From Paenibacillus sp. FSL R5-0341 (GTDB taxonomy: Bacteria > Bacillota > Bacilli > Paenibacillales > Paenibacillaceae): a stretch of DNA of 64,000 bases. The DNA lies in the NCBI RefSeq assembly GCF_037975235.1, contig NZ_CP150241.1, positions 5,332,001-5,396,000 of the forward strand, given 5' to 3'. Each line of letters begins with the position of its first letter. Positions within the stretch are counted from its first letter, which is position 1. Below the pieces are notes generated by a model, which was given only the letters and a program-made list of their open reading frames with translations, searched no databases and was not told the DNA's origin. Below are positions 1-9,301 of the stretch, one piece after another. A program made the position numbers and the translations under genes.

Positions 1-204
1 GGATTAGCGCCTTTTGTGTGTTTGCGGGCAGCGTGGTCGGCGTTCCGGGGGCGGATCGGGCACTTCTAAAGCGTGTCGCGATCAATCAAGGAGGGGTGCG
101 CCACTCGGGCTGGAGACTGATGTTCTTTTGGCTTACATATGAATATAATAAGTTAATTGAGATAACACATAGGATCAACTTTTTATTGGAGCGGGGGAAT
201 ATGG
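1..204. other. No recognised gene at the left edge
   Basis: Frame 1 is open from base 1 to a stop at 67-69 and could be the last 22 codons of a gene lying outside the window. A longer frame (18-269) runs into the next gene and has no good Shine-Dalgarno. Nothing here is recognisable. Confidence 0.3.
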
Positions 205-660
205 ATGAGTTTTTTAAAAGGGATGGGGCAATTGGCTGGAGAATTTACCGGGAAAGTATTGGGAGGTAGTGTGCGGGTTGTAGGTGAACTTGCAGGAAGT
301 CCCTTTATCAAGGAAATCGGAAACGGCGTAGAAAAAGCCACGATTAATACAGGCAAAACCGTTGGACAACTGGCTAGCGGGACATATGATCTGGCGAGTG
401 GTGCGATCCGTAAAGATGATACCGCCATAGACGCTGGACTTGCCGATATTGGAGGTGCCGTAACCAATACTGCAAAAGGTGTAGCGATATCAGCCAAGTA
501 TGTATATAAAGGTGGTAAGGATGTCGTCGTGGGCTTGAAAGAGGAAGATAAGGACAGAGTCAAGCTTGGTGCCAAAAATCTTTTAGCTGCTGCTTCCGTA
601 ACAACACTCGCTGTCGGTGTCATTGATGCAGTTGATGGGGCTGAAGGTGTAGATACGTAG
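205..660 (+). CDS. Hypothetical glycine/alanine-rich protein
   Basis: The protein has 151 residues and is rich in Gly, Ala, Val and Lys, in short amphipathic stretches with no signal peptide. A more hydrophobic helix near residues 125-140 is followed by an acidic end. A G-rich Shine-Dalgarno lies just upstream of the ATG. I do not recognise the family. The composition recalls small stress or surface-associated proteins of Bacillales, but no function can be assigned. The gene stands alone; the next gene is convergent and ends nine bases downstream. Confidence 0.6.
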   Translation: MSFLKGMGQLAGEFTGKVLGGSVRVVGELAGSPFIKEIGNGVEKATINTGKTVGQLASGTYDLASGAIRKDDTAIDAGLADIGGAVTNTAKGVAISAKYVYKGGKDVVVGLKEEDKDRVKLGAKNLLAAASVTTLAVGVIDAVDGAEGVDT

Positions 661-668
661 GATTTGGA

Positions 669-1010
669 TTAGATCACCAATAACACAACAACTGAAGAAA
701 TACAGCCTAGCAAGGCAACAAAAATATGGAGGCAACTAAACGAGATTTTTTCAAGAAAAATCCGTTGTTTCTTCTGAATAAAGCATGAGTAAATGAACAC
801 TGTAACCACAATGGGCAGATATAAATGAAAATCCGGACCATCCGTGCTTGGTAATAGTTTATTAATATATCTACCTATCGTCTCGTTGACCATCATAAAT
901 CCATATATACCACCAATTATCGCTGAAACTGCAAACTGAAATAGTATCTGAACTACAGCATTCTTTACAAAGAACGGATTACGTTTACGGTAACGGTCAC
1001 TAACCATCAT
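669..1010 (-). CDS. Small integral membrane protein, unknown
   Basis: The ATG at 1010 was chosen because a strong GAGGAGG Shine-Dalgarno precedes it; an upstream in-frame ATG at 1076 lacks one. The product has about 113 residues: a basic N-terminus (RYRKRN) and three hydrophobic segments at roughly residues 15-40, 60-75 and 88-112, with a short basic loop (QKKQR) between the last two. This predicts a cytoplasmic N-terminus and three membrane helices. No family is recognised. Confidence 0.6.
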   Translation of the reverse strand: MMVSDRYRKRNPFFVKNAVVQILFQFAVSAIIGGIYGFMMVNETIGRYINKLLPSTDGPDFHLYLPIVVTVFIYSCFIQKKQRIFLEKISFSCLHIFVALLGCISSVVVLLVI

Positions 1011-1130
1011 ATTATCTATTACCTCCTCGTTTTTTTGATTACCTCTTTTATGAGTAATGCCCCTATATTTTACCATAAGGTTGATCAGTTCCCTTTATAG
1101 TTTTTATTGACCTATCGTTCCCCACAAACG

Positions 1131-1168
1131 AAAAACTGCCCTGCCCACCTCATTGGCGGACAGGGCAA
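1131..1168 (-). terminator. Intrinsic terminator of rarD
   Basis: On the minus strand a GC-rich hairpin (TGCCCTG paired with CAGGGCA) is followed by TTTTT. It lies just past the rarD stop. Confidence 0.75.
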
Positions 1169-1204
1169 TTATGGCGATATCAGAATGACTCATGACTCTT
1201 CTGT

Positions 1205-2083
1205 TCAGCTTACCTTAGCAAGTCTCGTAGCGCGCATCGATGCAGCAGCGTATACGATCAGCGCTGTCCAGATGAGTGCGAAACCGACGAGCAGAACTGG
1301 CGAGACCGTTTCCTTGAACACGAACACACTCAGGATCAGCATGATCGTCGGTCCGATATATTGTACGAAGCCGAGTGTGGACAACGACATCCGGGCGGCT
1401 GCCCGTGCAAAGAAAAGCAGCGGCAGCGCCGTCACCACGCCGGAAAGCAGCAGTTCGAAGAACATCGGCGCAGGCAGTGTCCATGCCGTTGCTTCTCCCA
1501 CAATGGCCAAGTAGATCCAATAGCCGAGTGCGACAGGCAGAACTACAGCTGTCTCCGAAAATAAGCCCACAGAAGCGTCTTGCTTAATCTTCTTCTTCGC
1601 CAGACCGTACAAACCAAATGACACGGCCAGCGAGATCGCAACCCATGGGAAACGTCCGTAGTCGATGGCAATGATGAGCACCGCGACACCAGCGATGGCA
1701 ATCGCGAGCCATTGGCCACGGTTTGGCTTTTCATGAAGGAAGACAACCGCCAGTAACACGTTCAGCAACGGGTTCAAATAATAGCCCAGACTTGTCTCAA
1801 CGACATGACCGTTGTTCACTGCCCAGATGAAGATCAGCCAATTAATAGCAATAAGCAGCCCACTCGCGGTGAGGGACAGCAAGGTCGAACGACTGGTCAG
1901 AATGCGCTTCATGTCACCCCAACGACGTTGGACGGCAACGAAAATCCCCATAAAAACAAATGACCAGACAACCCGGTGCGATAAAATCTCGCCTGCCGGT
2001 ACATTTTCAAACAACTTCCAATACAGCGGGAGAACCCCCCACATGATATACGCAATGATCGCGTTGATTAATCCACTGTTCAT
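1205..2083 (-). CDS. rarD: RarD-like EamA/DMT transporter
   Basis: The product has 292 residues and about ten hydrophobic segments. It belongs to the drug/metabolite transporter superfamily, as two EamA repeats. The N-terminal motif (AYIMWGVLPLYWK) and the SHRVVWS motif near residue 35 are typical of RarD. Related proteins are annotated as chloramphenicol-sensitivity permeases, but their true substrate is uncertain. It is a single-gene unit with its own terminator. Confidence 0.85.
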   Translation of the reverse strand: MNSGLINAIIAYIMWGVLPLYWKLFENVPAGEILSHRVVWSFVFMGIFVAVQRRWGDMKRILTSRSTLLSLTASGLLIAINWLIFIWAVNNGHVVETSLGYYLNPLLNVLLAVVFLHEKPNRGQWLAIAIAGVAVLIIAIDYGRFPWVAISLAVSFGLYGLAKKKIKQDASVGLFSETAVVLPVALGYWIYLAIVGEATAWTLPAPMFFELLLSGVVTALPLLFFARAAARMSLSTLGFVQYIGPTIMLILSVFVFKETVSPVLLVGFALIWTALIVYAAASMRATRLAKVS

Positions 2084-2176
2084 AACTATTTCCCCTCTTA
2101 GCCCTGTGATGTCTCAACGGATTATACGCCTCGATCCTCATTTAAGTAAAGGGGTAATAGGTCATGCGTAGCGAGA

Positions 2177-2755
2177 TTATACTTTGCGCTTTTTCTTTCT
2201 TACTCTCATAAAGAAGACAAAGATCGCCGCAAATACGACTACACCTACGATATACAAATCAATATCCTGCTCAAACATAAACCACATTTTGTGTTCTACG
2301 TTCACTTGTTGTTTGGGTGGATATCCTTCCCCGAATAGTTCAGTTGCTTGATTAAGATTATTCATTTCGATAGTCAAACTGCACGGACTACTGCTTAACT
2401 CGCCATCCGCTTCGCTAAAGTATATTAAGTATTTGTTGCCTTCCTTGAAATCAAACCCCCAAGTGAAGTTAGTTGCGATAATGAGTTGAGAGTCAACTTC
2501 AGTATTCCAACTCCTCTCAGCCTCTACTAAAATATATCTAATTTTCTCTTTGGTCCCCGTAAACCCCTCTTGCTTCAAGTCGACCTTTACTTGCTTTACT
2601 TCACCATAAACAGCTCCATCATATAGTTCTAACTGTTCTTGGGGACTTCCCAATTCTACACATGACAAAGCGTTAACATCTTGTGCATTTGAGATAAAGA
2701 ACACGGTGGATATAAAACATATTAACGTGAATATACGAAACTTCAGCTTTTCCAC
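2177..2755 (-). CDS. Exported, membrane-anchored NTR/TIMP-like protein
   Basis: The product has 192 residues. It has an N-terminal signal peptide (residues 1-29), an extracytoplasmic region of about 135 residues, one C-terminal membrane helix near residues 165-185 and a basic tail (RVRKKKRKV). The first Cys after the signal peptide (LSCVEL), a second downstream Cys (SSPCSL) and the beta-rich pattern (GAVYGEV, KYLIYF) resemble bacterial netrin-like/TIMP domains. That assignment rests on pattern only. The role is unknown; the topology puts the domain outside the cell. Confidence 0.6.
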   Translation of the reverse strand: MEKLKFRIFTLICFISTVFFISNAQDVNALSCVELGSPQEQLELYDGAVYGEVKQVKVDLKQEGFTGTKEKIRYILVEAERSWNTEVDSQLIIATNFTWGFDFKEGNKYLIYFSEADGELSSSPCSLTIEMNNLNQATELFGEGYPPKQQVNVEHKMWFMFEQDIDLYIVGVVVFAAIFVFFMRVRKKKRKV

Positions 2756-2930
2756 CTTCTTTTCATAACGTTAATTCGTACATCTTTATTGACCTGTTTA
2801 ACAGGAAAAATGTTGCATTTTCTCTGGCCCTTAGGTGAATGAATGCGTTTGTTTATTTCAATAACACAAAAACGAACGCCAATCTGTTAAGATCAGCGTC
2901 CGTCATGTTCCATATTATCATTTAAAAGTA

Positions 2931-3575
2931 TTACTTCGCTTCGCCGACAACGGTAAAGCGCTCGTTTTTGTGTTGTGGGTTTTCAATCTCATCAACCAAA
3001 GCAATCGCATAGTCTGCATAGCTGATGTAGCTGTTGCCTTCACTGTTCACGAGAATAACATCGTTGCCTGCTTGATATTTGCCAGTGCGTACACCTTCTG
3101 GATTAAAGAATCCAGCCGGGCTCAGGAATGTCCATTGAATACCTGAAGATGTTTGTAGATCCTGCAAGTTTTGGCCTTGGTTCGTTGCAGTTGCTTTGTA
3201 AGCATCAGGGAAGCCTGGAGATTCAAAGACACGCAATGTCTTGGACTCGTCTGTGAACAGGCTTCCTGCTCCACCCACAACGATCAGACGAGTGTTTGGT
3301 GCATCTTTCAGAATGTTGATCAACGCTTGTCCTACTTCCACATGCAGGTTTTCTTTACCCGCTGGAGCACCAAATGCATTTACAACTACATCAAACGCTT
3401 TAAGATCTTCAGCTGTAAGGTCGAATACATCTTTCTCCAGCGTATTCAGACTTTTATCTTCCAATTTGGATGCATTACGAACGATCGCCGTTACTTTATG
3501 CCCTCTGTCTGCTGCTTCTTTCAAAATTACACTTCCTGCTTTGCCTGTTGCACCAATGATTGCAATGTTCATCAT
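2931..3575 (-). CDS. NAD(P)-binding atypical SDR (NmrA/YwnB-like)
   Basis: The 214-residue protein starts with a Rossmann glycine motif (IIGATGKAG) and an NADP-favouring basic stretch (VRNASKL). The later motif VVGGAGSLF is typical of the atypical SDR family with NmrA/YwnB/YhfK. These proteins bind NAD(P)H and act as reductases or redox sensors; the substrate is unknown. Two adjacent ATGs follow an AAAGGAG Shine-Dalgarno, so the start may be one codon later. A strong promoter with a palindromic operator lies upstream, suggesting stress-inducible control. Confidence 0.8.
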   Translation of the reverse strand: MMNIAIIGATGKAGSVILKEAADRGHKVTAIVRNASKLEDKSLNTLEKDVFDLTAEDLKAFDVVVNAFGAPAGKENLHVEVGQALINILKDAPNTRLIVVGGAGSLFTDESKTLRVFESPGFPDAYKATATNQGQNLQDLQTSSGIQWTFLSPAGFFNPEGVRTGKYQAGNDVILVNSEGNSYISYADYAIALVDEIENPQHKNERFTVVGEAK

Positions 3576-3620
3576 GATCTCTCCTTTAAATTATCGATTT
3601 GTTTATGTTTGAACTTTATA

Positions 3621-3654
3621 TTGTAACTATAGTAGTTACAACTAAGTTTGTCAA
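3621..3654 (-). promoter_or_regulatory. Sigma-A promoter with palindromic operator
   Basis: On the minus strand, TTGACA (3654-3649) and TATAGT (3631-3626) are 17 bp apart. A palindrome with 9-bp arms (TTGTAACTA and TAGTTACAA, 3-bp centre, 3621-3641) overlaps the -10 box. That position suggests repression. The regulator is inferred to be of HxlR/MarR type because such redox or aldehyde sensors often control this gene family; it is not encoded nearby. Confidence 0.75.
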
Positions 3655-3753
3655 CTAGTACTCGCCATCTCTCTTTACCTCTCCTAAAAAGATTGTGCAT
3701 TTGGGATGGGCCTTATTCTGACGAGGTCGCTCATCCCATCTATAAATAAGTAA

Positions 3754-3784
3754 AGCCCTGTTCACTTATTAGCTGAACAAGGCT
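3754..3784 (-). terminator. Terminator of the GH57-like gene
   Basis: An inverted repeat (AGCCTTGTTCA with TGAACAGGGCT on the minus strand) is followed by a T-rich stretch, 60 bp past the stop of the large secreted enzyme. Confidence 0.7.
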
Positions 3785-3845
3785 CCCCAAACTACGACTA
3801 TGAATCCTGGCATCGTGAAGTCTATATCGATGTGTGATGAATACC

Positions 3846-6800
3846 TTATGCGCTCAGGCGTCCCCAACTTAACAGTGATGCATTCTTAAATTGAATGGAA
3901 TGAAATGCTGTCGGGCTCTCGATGACATCCGTACTGGTTGCATTTCCCGGTGCTCCAGAAGTTATTACACCTGCATTGTATGTGCTCACGCCCAAAGGGA
4001 AGATGTAATTTCGTCCTCCGTTGTTGTCCCACGTGCCGCTGCGATTGTTAAATACCGCTTCCAGCCCCGTAGCTGTACCCACATCAATGGTTATCTTGTT
4101 ATACCCTGCTAGCTCGGAGGATGGAATGGCAACTCCTGGTGGCGTCGTCCATGTGCCGCCTGTCGGGCGGTAATGGATATTAGGTTGAGCATAACCTTGC
4201 TTGTAGTAGATGGTTACACTATTGCTTATCGGTGCAGCATCGGTTGTTACACTCAGTTCGGCACTTGCAGCCGATTTGTTTTGTGCCGCATCATAGGCAG
4301 TGACTTTGTAAACATAGCTCGTTGATGCCTTTAGGCCGGTATCCGTAAATGCAGGCGCAGTACTCGTTCCGATTTTAACACCGTCACGATATATTTCGTA
4401 TCCGACTACGCCTACACTATCCGTCGACGGAGTCCAAGCCAGCGCTACACGATCAGCCGACTTGGAGGTAACTATCAGACTTGTTGGCACACTTGGTGGA
4501 GTTACATCTACTTGAGGTGCTCCTGGAGTGATGACTCCTGCATTGTAGGTACTCACCCCTAACGGAAACTGATAATTCTTGCCCCCATTGTTATCCCACG
4601 TACCACTACCATTGTTGAATACAGCTTCCAGCCCCGTCGCTGTACCCACGTTGATTGTGATCTTAGTGTACCCCGGCATCTCGGCTGCTGGCATCTTCAC
4701 ACCCGGCGATGTCGTCCATGTACCACTTGTCGGACGATAGTGAATATACGGTGTGGCATATCCTTGTTTGTAATAGACCGTTACGATATTGCCCTCTTTT
4801 GTTTTCACTGTCAGAGGTTCGCTAGCTGGTGAGACATTGCCTGCCGCGTCTACCGCCTTGATCGTATACACGTAATTCGTTGCCGGTGCAAGGGATTCAT
4901 CCGTGTACGTCAGTTTTGTGGATTCCCCCACTTTGCTGCCATCCCGATAGATCTCATACCTTGCGATACCGTAATTATCCTGACTGGCCGACCACCCGAG
5001 TGTCACGGAGGATGAAGTTGAATTTTGCACAACTACATTTGCCGGTGCTGATGGTGGTTCGTTATCTGCCGCCAAAGTTTGCACTTGTACGGGCGAGCTG
5101 ACGGTGGAGACGTTATTCGCCTTGTCTCTGGCCTTGATACTGTAAGCATAGGTTTTCTCGGGCTCAAGTCCCGTATCGGTGTATCCTGTCGTCTGGGAAC
5201 TTCCTACTTTGGTTCCATCACGATAAATGTCATAACCTTCTACACCCACATTATCTGTAGATGCAGTCCATTGCAGCGTGACACTGCGATCCGTCACACG
5301 TACAGCATTGACACCTGTCGGTGCCGAAGGCGGTGTCTGATCGACCACCAGGAACGGGTGCGTGCCTTGGATTGTTCCATTTACATCCTCCACAATTTTA
5401 CCGGAGGCGTCCTTTTTATATTTTCCTGTACCCACATATACCGTCTGGATGTCACTGCGGGTAACGTTGCCATTGGTATCAACAGCCTCAATATAATAAT
5501 CCACCAGTTGATCCCGGAAATCGTTGAAATACGTGTAATACATATCCCCGATCTCCTGTGCCGGTACACTCTTGAACATATCTGTGCTGCTTGACTGCCA
5601 TGCCACACCATTGATATCTGGTTTCAGATCACGCTTCGTCATCGGATATTCTTGCCAAGTGCTGACTTTAGCCGGATCGATGTTGGGTACGCCTTTCGCC
5701 TTGAGTGCCGCAGGGTCGTACACACGGAACGTGTTATCCTTGGCATCTGCCCTCTTATCCCGATGTGTGCGTACCTTCACTTTGATATCACTCACACCAT
5801 TTACATCATAAGCATACGTGTAGATACCGAAGGTATTATCAAAATAATGGAGCGTCCATCCTTCTGCCTTACTAACGTTGGCACTGCCCGGGTTGTACGG
5901 ATAACGCTGTGGCCACCATACCGATGGACCTGTGCGATCCTTCGCAAGCTGGCTACTTACATAAGGCTTGGAGAAGAAAAGAGATTGATTAAAGGACAAC
6001 GTTGGCTTCACGCCATCATCCACATTTTCATCATAATAACCAAAACCGGAATCCAACGCTGGCAGAAGGAAATACCAGCTCAGCTCTGCCGGATTAGCTC
6101 CTCCTTTATAATTGTTGGCGGGATCTCCTTTCACCGGGTAAGCCATCATCCACGGATTCAGCTGATTTCCCTCGTACGTGATTTCACGATCCAGAGCCGT
6201 CGTTGGCTTCCAGTGGTTCGGATTGCTGTCCAGCCAGATCTGTTCAGCAGTCTTGGCATAATTCAGCGCAGCTTGCTCCAGTGCAAAATTGCGCTCAAGA
6301 TAGTGATATCCATACTCAAACGATACGGTCATGCCATCCTGTACGCCGTCCAGATTTTTTTTGGGCTCCAGATTGAGGCCTGTTGCCTTGTTGAATGCAT
6401 CAAACTGTCCCTTCCAGATTCCAAAAGGAAGACGCCAGTGGTACCAAGTCGGGTCTGACGAAGAATCCCGGGTATCAATCCATGAGCCGTCCTGTACATG
6501 CACCACATCATCGGCTTTTGGAGTATTCGTGCGCAAGTATTCGTTGATACTCTCGCCTTTCACACCTGGCTGGGCATACGTAACTTCACCTGCATTTCGC
6601 CATGTGTCTTCGGAACCGGCACGGCCAGAGGAATTGTCTCCGTCATGTGCAATGACGAAGAACTGCTTCTGATCCACCAATCCTTCGAACGGTTTGAGTA
6701 CGTCTGCTTTCACCGAGCCCTGGTAGCCTTCTTCCCAAGATTCAGCCTGTGCCACAGGGATGCCAACAATCTTCTTCTCCGTACCCGTTTCAGGATTCAC

Positions 6801-7748
6801 GTGTCGCACCCAATGAGGTGTGGAAGCAAACGGATATTTGTTGTAAACAACCTGTTTCTCATTGAACATTGGAGCAGATACCCATGAACCCACATTACTT
6901 GTATTTTGCAGATCAGCCCGGTTCGGCGGGGAAACCATGGTATCTTTGCCCGGGTCGTTCAGCAGCGGGTAATCTTGGAGGGTTCGCGAAAAATGATTGT
7001 TACCAATCACGGACCACTCAATGCCGAGTTGATCCAGAACCGGGATGATTCGTTCCGAAAAACCCAGCTCGGTCGGGAAAAATCCTTTGGAAGATTTAAA
7101 ACTGTCACCCAGAAAAAAAGGCTGTGCCAATACGGCATTCTGATAGATCAGATCTTTCAGCAGATATTCGTTGCCTGCCAGTGGTCCCATGGAGTGGTGT
7201 CCGGAGAAGTGGACGAGATCCATCGTTCGTTCTCCGTTCGTTGTTTTGAGATTATTGTAAGCATTCTTCCAAGGAGCACCCCAGGATTTATTGTTGTAAC
7301 CGTTTACATTATTTGTATACATAAAGCTATCTACATTGTTCAGCAATGACCCTGACATCGTAACCTGCATACCTGCAGCCGGGTGATTATTTTTCAGATT
7401 GCCAGCCACTTGCCAAGGCCAGGTCAGATACGCTCCAGTTTTGGCATGGTGAGTGTAATACGCCACAAGATCATCATGCGGCATAGGCGCTCCGCCAGGC
7501 AGAAAATACGGATAACCAGCCGGAGGGTTCTTTTTCAAATCGATGACTTGCCCGTCATAGGTGTATCGGATCGGAGATCCTACAGGTGCTGAAGCATACT
7601 TGGATGTGTCATAGTAAGCCCAAAAATTTGGCATATGGTTATGGTATACATGGGAAGCAGAGATTTCGGCATAAGCCGCTGTCGTTTGCATGGAAATGAC
7701 AATGGGTAATGCCAACAGGAATGCGCCGATCCTGCGCACAAGCTTCAT
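3846..7748 (-). CDS. Secreted GH57-like glycosidase with FnIII and CBM25 modules
   Basis: The product has 1300 residues. Residues 1-27 are a signal peptide (TAAYA end). Residues ~30-800 form a GH57-like catalytic region with an HNHMP motif near the N-terminus. A FFPTELGF motif is a candidate for the nucleophile strand, and AHDGDN for the acid/base region. Three FnIII modules follow (~805-890, ~896-982, ~1081-1165) and two CBM25 starch-binding modules (~989-1075, ~1178-1265), each with the YYKQGY and WDNNGG motifs. It probably degrades starch or related glucans outside the cell. It is longer than most GH57 enzymes because of the modular tail. The two CBM25 copies are close paralogues, which suggests internal duplication. 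Upstream sites point to maltose/catabolite control. Confidence 0.8.
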   Translation of the reverse strand: MKLVRRIGAFLLALPIVISMQTTAAYAEISASHVYHNHMPNFWAYYDTSKYASAPVGSPIRYTYDGQVIDLKKNPPAGYPYFLPGGAPMPHDDLVAYYTHHAKTGAYLTWPWQVAGNLKNNHPAAGMQVTMSGSLLNNVDSFMYTNNVNGYNNKSWGAPWKNAYNNLKTTNGERTMDLVHFSGHHSMGPLAGNEYLLKDLIYQNAVLAQPFFLGDSFKSSKGFFPTELGFSERIIPVLDQLGIEWSVIGNNHFSRTLQDYPLLNDPGKDTMVSPPNRADLQNTSNVGSWVSAPMFNEKQVVYNKYPFASTPHWVRHVNPETGTEKKIVGIPVAQAESWEEGYQGSVKADVLKPFEGLVDQKQFFVIAHDGDNSSGRAGSEDTWRNAGEVTYAQPGVKGESINEYLRTNTPKADDVVHVQDGSWIDTRDSSSDPTWYHWRLPFGIWKGQFDAFNKATGLNLEPKKNLDGVQDGMTVSFEYGYHYLERNFALEQAALNYAKTAEQIWLDSNPNHWKPTTALDREITYEGNQLNPWMMAYPVKGDPANNYKGGANPAELSWYFLLPALDSGFGYYDENVDDGVKPTLSFNQSLFFSKPYVSSQLAKDRTGPSVWWPQRYPYNPGSANVSKAEGWTLHYFDNTFGIYTYAYDVNGVSDIKVKVRTHRDKRADAKDNTFRVYDPAALKAKGVPNIDPAKVSTWQEYPMTKRDLKPDINGVAWQSSSTDMFKSVPAQEIGDMYYTYFNDFRDQLVDYYIEAVDTNGNVTRSDIQTVYVGTGKYKKDASGKIVEDVNGTIQGTHPFLVVDQTPPSAPTGVNAVRVTDRSVTLQWTASTDNVGVEGYDIYRDGTKVGSSQTTGYTDTGLEPEKTYAYSIKARDKANNVSTVSSPVQVQTLAADNEPPSAPANVVVQNSTSSSVTLGWSASQDNYGIARYEIYRDGSKVGESTKLTYTDESLAPATNYVYTIKAVDAAGNVSPASEPLTVKTKEGNIVTVYYKQGYATPYIHYRPTSGTWTTSPGVKMPAAEMPGYTKITINVGTATGLEAVFNNGSGTWDNNGGKNYQFPLGVSTYNAGVITPGAPQVDVTPPSVPTSLIVTSKSADRVALAWTPSTDSVGVVGYEIYRDGVKIGTSTAPAFTDTGLKASTSYVYKVTAYDAAQNKSAASAELSVTTDAAPISNSVTIYYKQGYAQPNIHYRPTGGTWTTPPGVAIPSSELAGYNKITIDVGTATGLEAVFNNRSGTWDNNGGRNYIFPLGVSTYNAGVITSGAPGNATSTDVIESPTAFHSIQFKNASLLSWGRLSA

Positions 7749-7910
7749 GTTATTCCTCCCTTTTCTGTTACCCCTGTGGGGATCATGAATTCAATTATTG
7801 TGTAAGATGTTCAGGTTGATCAACAAATAGCATTTTTGACTTTAAGGCTCAAGTTGCCTGAATTTGTACCTCTTTAACGCCTCCTTCCTTTTTGACTTAA
7901 CTTTTTTTGT

Positions 7911-8020
7911 ACAAACGTTTGCGCAAACAGAGAATTTCCATGGGCATGCCCCTCATCTGTAAGCTATAAACACGCTTTTTTAAAGGAAAAGTTATGTCCA
8001 ACAATCTGCAAACGTTTGCA
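7911..8020 (-). promoter_or_regulatory. Two LacI/MalR-type operators upstream of the glycosidase
   Basis: A perfect 14-bp palindrome, TGCAAACGTTTGCA, lies at 8007-8020. A second copy, CAAACGTTTGCG, lies at 7912-7923, about 95 bp away. The GCAAACGTTTGC core is the known site type of maltose regulators (MalR) and resembles CcpA cre sites. Two spaced copies suggest looping or cooperative repression. The regulator's identity is inferred. Confidence 0.7.
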
Positions 8021-8057
8021 CAAAATATATTACCTGTGATTGGAACAAAGTGTCAAC

Positions 8058-8103
8058 AAAAAAAAGGCACAATCCCGACGAAACATCTCCGCCAGAATTG
8101 CGC
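8058..8103 (-). terminator. Original terminator of yutM, displaced by the element
   Basis: On the minus strand an imperfect hairpin (GCGCAATTCTGGCG against CGTCGGGATTGTGC) runs into eight Ts. It follows the displaced 3' fragment of the yutM-like gene, so before integration it would have ended that transcript. Confidence 0.65.
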
Positions 8104-8158
8104 TTTTTTCTTTGCTATAAGCATAGCCTACTTAAATAATCCTCAACTGGATTACAAC

Positions 8159-8255
8159 TTAACAATCCTTATCAGGCACACCCGCATCTTCCTTCGTACG
8201 GAAAGAAGATCCGCAGCCACATGTGGCTACTGCGTTCGGGTTATGAATCGTAAAT
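8159..8255 (-). repeat. attL: displaced 3' end of yutM
   Basis: On the minus strand it still encodes the last ~31 residues of the yutM-like protein, ending at a TAA at 8159-8161, without the rest of the gene. The mismatch with the right copy (8222 versus 26598) is silent (ACA/ACT, Thr). To its left lies the gene's old terminator. Confidence 0.9.
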
Positions 8256-8691
8256 TTACGCTTGGCTATTCGGAAGGCTTAACGCCCGTCACTACGCGGT
8301 TTCTCGTATGTGAGCGGGATTGTGAATCCGCACGACTACTTGTTAATCACGCGCCACTATGACGCATAATCTCGTTAATCGCATTCTACCCTAATGGATG
8401 CGTACAAGTCAACGACTGCCCACCTCTGCAACTATTAATTTCGGATGTCTGCGTATTCCATTTCGCTCGACGTCGCGCAGTTTCATCGCATATATACTCC
8501 GCCGCCTCCGCGCTATACTAAGAACAAACGTTCCCTTACGATAATTACGAAGGAGAAAGCGGGTACTCACCGCCCATGATCGACATTACCAAAGCTGACC
8601 GCGCGCTAATCGGTTGTTTAAGTAGATTGTCTAACAGTTAACGTGGTAAAATATACTAGAATCAGATTCTTTGTGAAGGGTGGTTAGTATT
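8256..8691. other. Left-end non-coding region of the element
   Basis: No credible gene is visible. A possible promoter for the next gene lies at about 8626-8655, with TTGTCT upstream of TATACT at 19-bp spacing, which is poor. This stretch may hold recombinase arm-binding sites, as expected beside an attachment site, but I see no clear repeat. Confidence 0.4.
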
Positions 8692-9030
8692 TTGAATATT
8701 GTGGATTTACTAGAAAAAGCAAATCAAGAAAGATTAAAGATTCGACAAAATGCGGAAAAAAGAGAAAGAAAGATACAAAAGATGAAAGAGGAACTACACG
8801 GTGCACTAAAGGATGTATTTGCTGAGTTGCACGATGGGGGTGCTTCTACTCATGGACACTCAATTGGTCCAAATGTAGCGTCTATAACACTATACGGTGA
8901 AACAATCACTATTTTGATTACTGAGTTACACAATGCGATTGAAGAAAATCCAGAAATCATACTAGAGGACTTCATAAAACTTCGTATTCTGAATGAATAT
9001 AAAGAGAAGATAGGACTCGAAGCTCAGTAA
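8692..9030 (+). CDS. Hypothetical AT-rich coiled-coil protein (cargo)
   Basis: A TTG start at 8692 is preferred because GAAGGGTGG lies eight bases upstream; a GTG at 8680 has no spacing for a Shine-Dalgarno. The ~112-residue product has a highly charged N-terminal coiled coil (about residues 8-50, rich in Lys, Arg and Glu), a short HGHSIG segment and two C-terminal helices. It is AT-rich and on the opposite strand to the leftward gene series, and has its own terminator, so it looks like an independently acquired cargo gene. No function is recognised. Confidence 0.6.
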   Translation: MNIVDLLEKANQERLKIRQNAEKRERKIQKMKEELHGALKDVFAELHDGGASTHGHSIGPNVASITLYGETITILITELHNAIEENPEIILEDFIKLRILNEYKEKIGLEAQ

Positions 9031-9040
9031 CAAACAATTA

Positions 9041-9087
9041 AATAACGCAGTTCTCGCGGATTAAATTCCGTTGAGAACTGCGTTATT
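9041..9087 (+). terminator. Strong hairpin terminator
   Basis: A perfect 15-bp stem (arms 9041-9055 and 9073-9087, AATAACGCAGTTCTC type) closes the AT-rich cargo gene. Because it is symmetrical and AT-flanked, it may also stop leftward transcription. Confidence 0.85.
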
Positions 9088-9301
9088 TAGCTAATTGGAT
9101 CATCTGACCACCGCCTCCGCCCTTCATTATCGAACTCCCGGATTTTTTTTGCCGCGCGGATTGTTCTCACCCCTGATCCGGCCGCCCGCGACGGGGGCGT
9201 TGGGGTCACGCGATTCCGTCCCGTTTACTCTCTTGCTTACCGCATAAATATACAGTCGCGGAGGATTGAGTATATGTGATCATCAATCCCTCGTACTCTC
9301 C

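Noticed and set aside
18..269. 83-codon frame at the left edge
   Set aside because: It overlaps the better supported gene at 205 in another frame and has no Shine-Dalgarno.
183..623. 146-codon minus-strand frame
   Set aside because: Antisense shadow of the 205-660 gene, with a Ser/Pro-rich composition that reflects reading the wrong strand.
8159..8255. tRNA gene as the attachment site
   Set aside because: The repeat reads as the 3' end of the Fe-S carrier gene on the minus strand and cannot fold as a tRNA with the usual arms.
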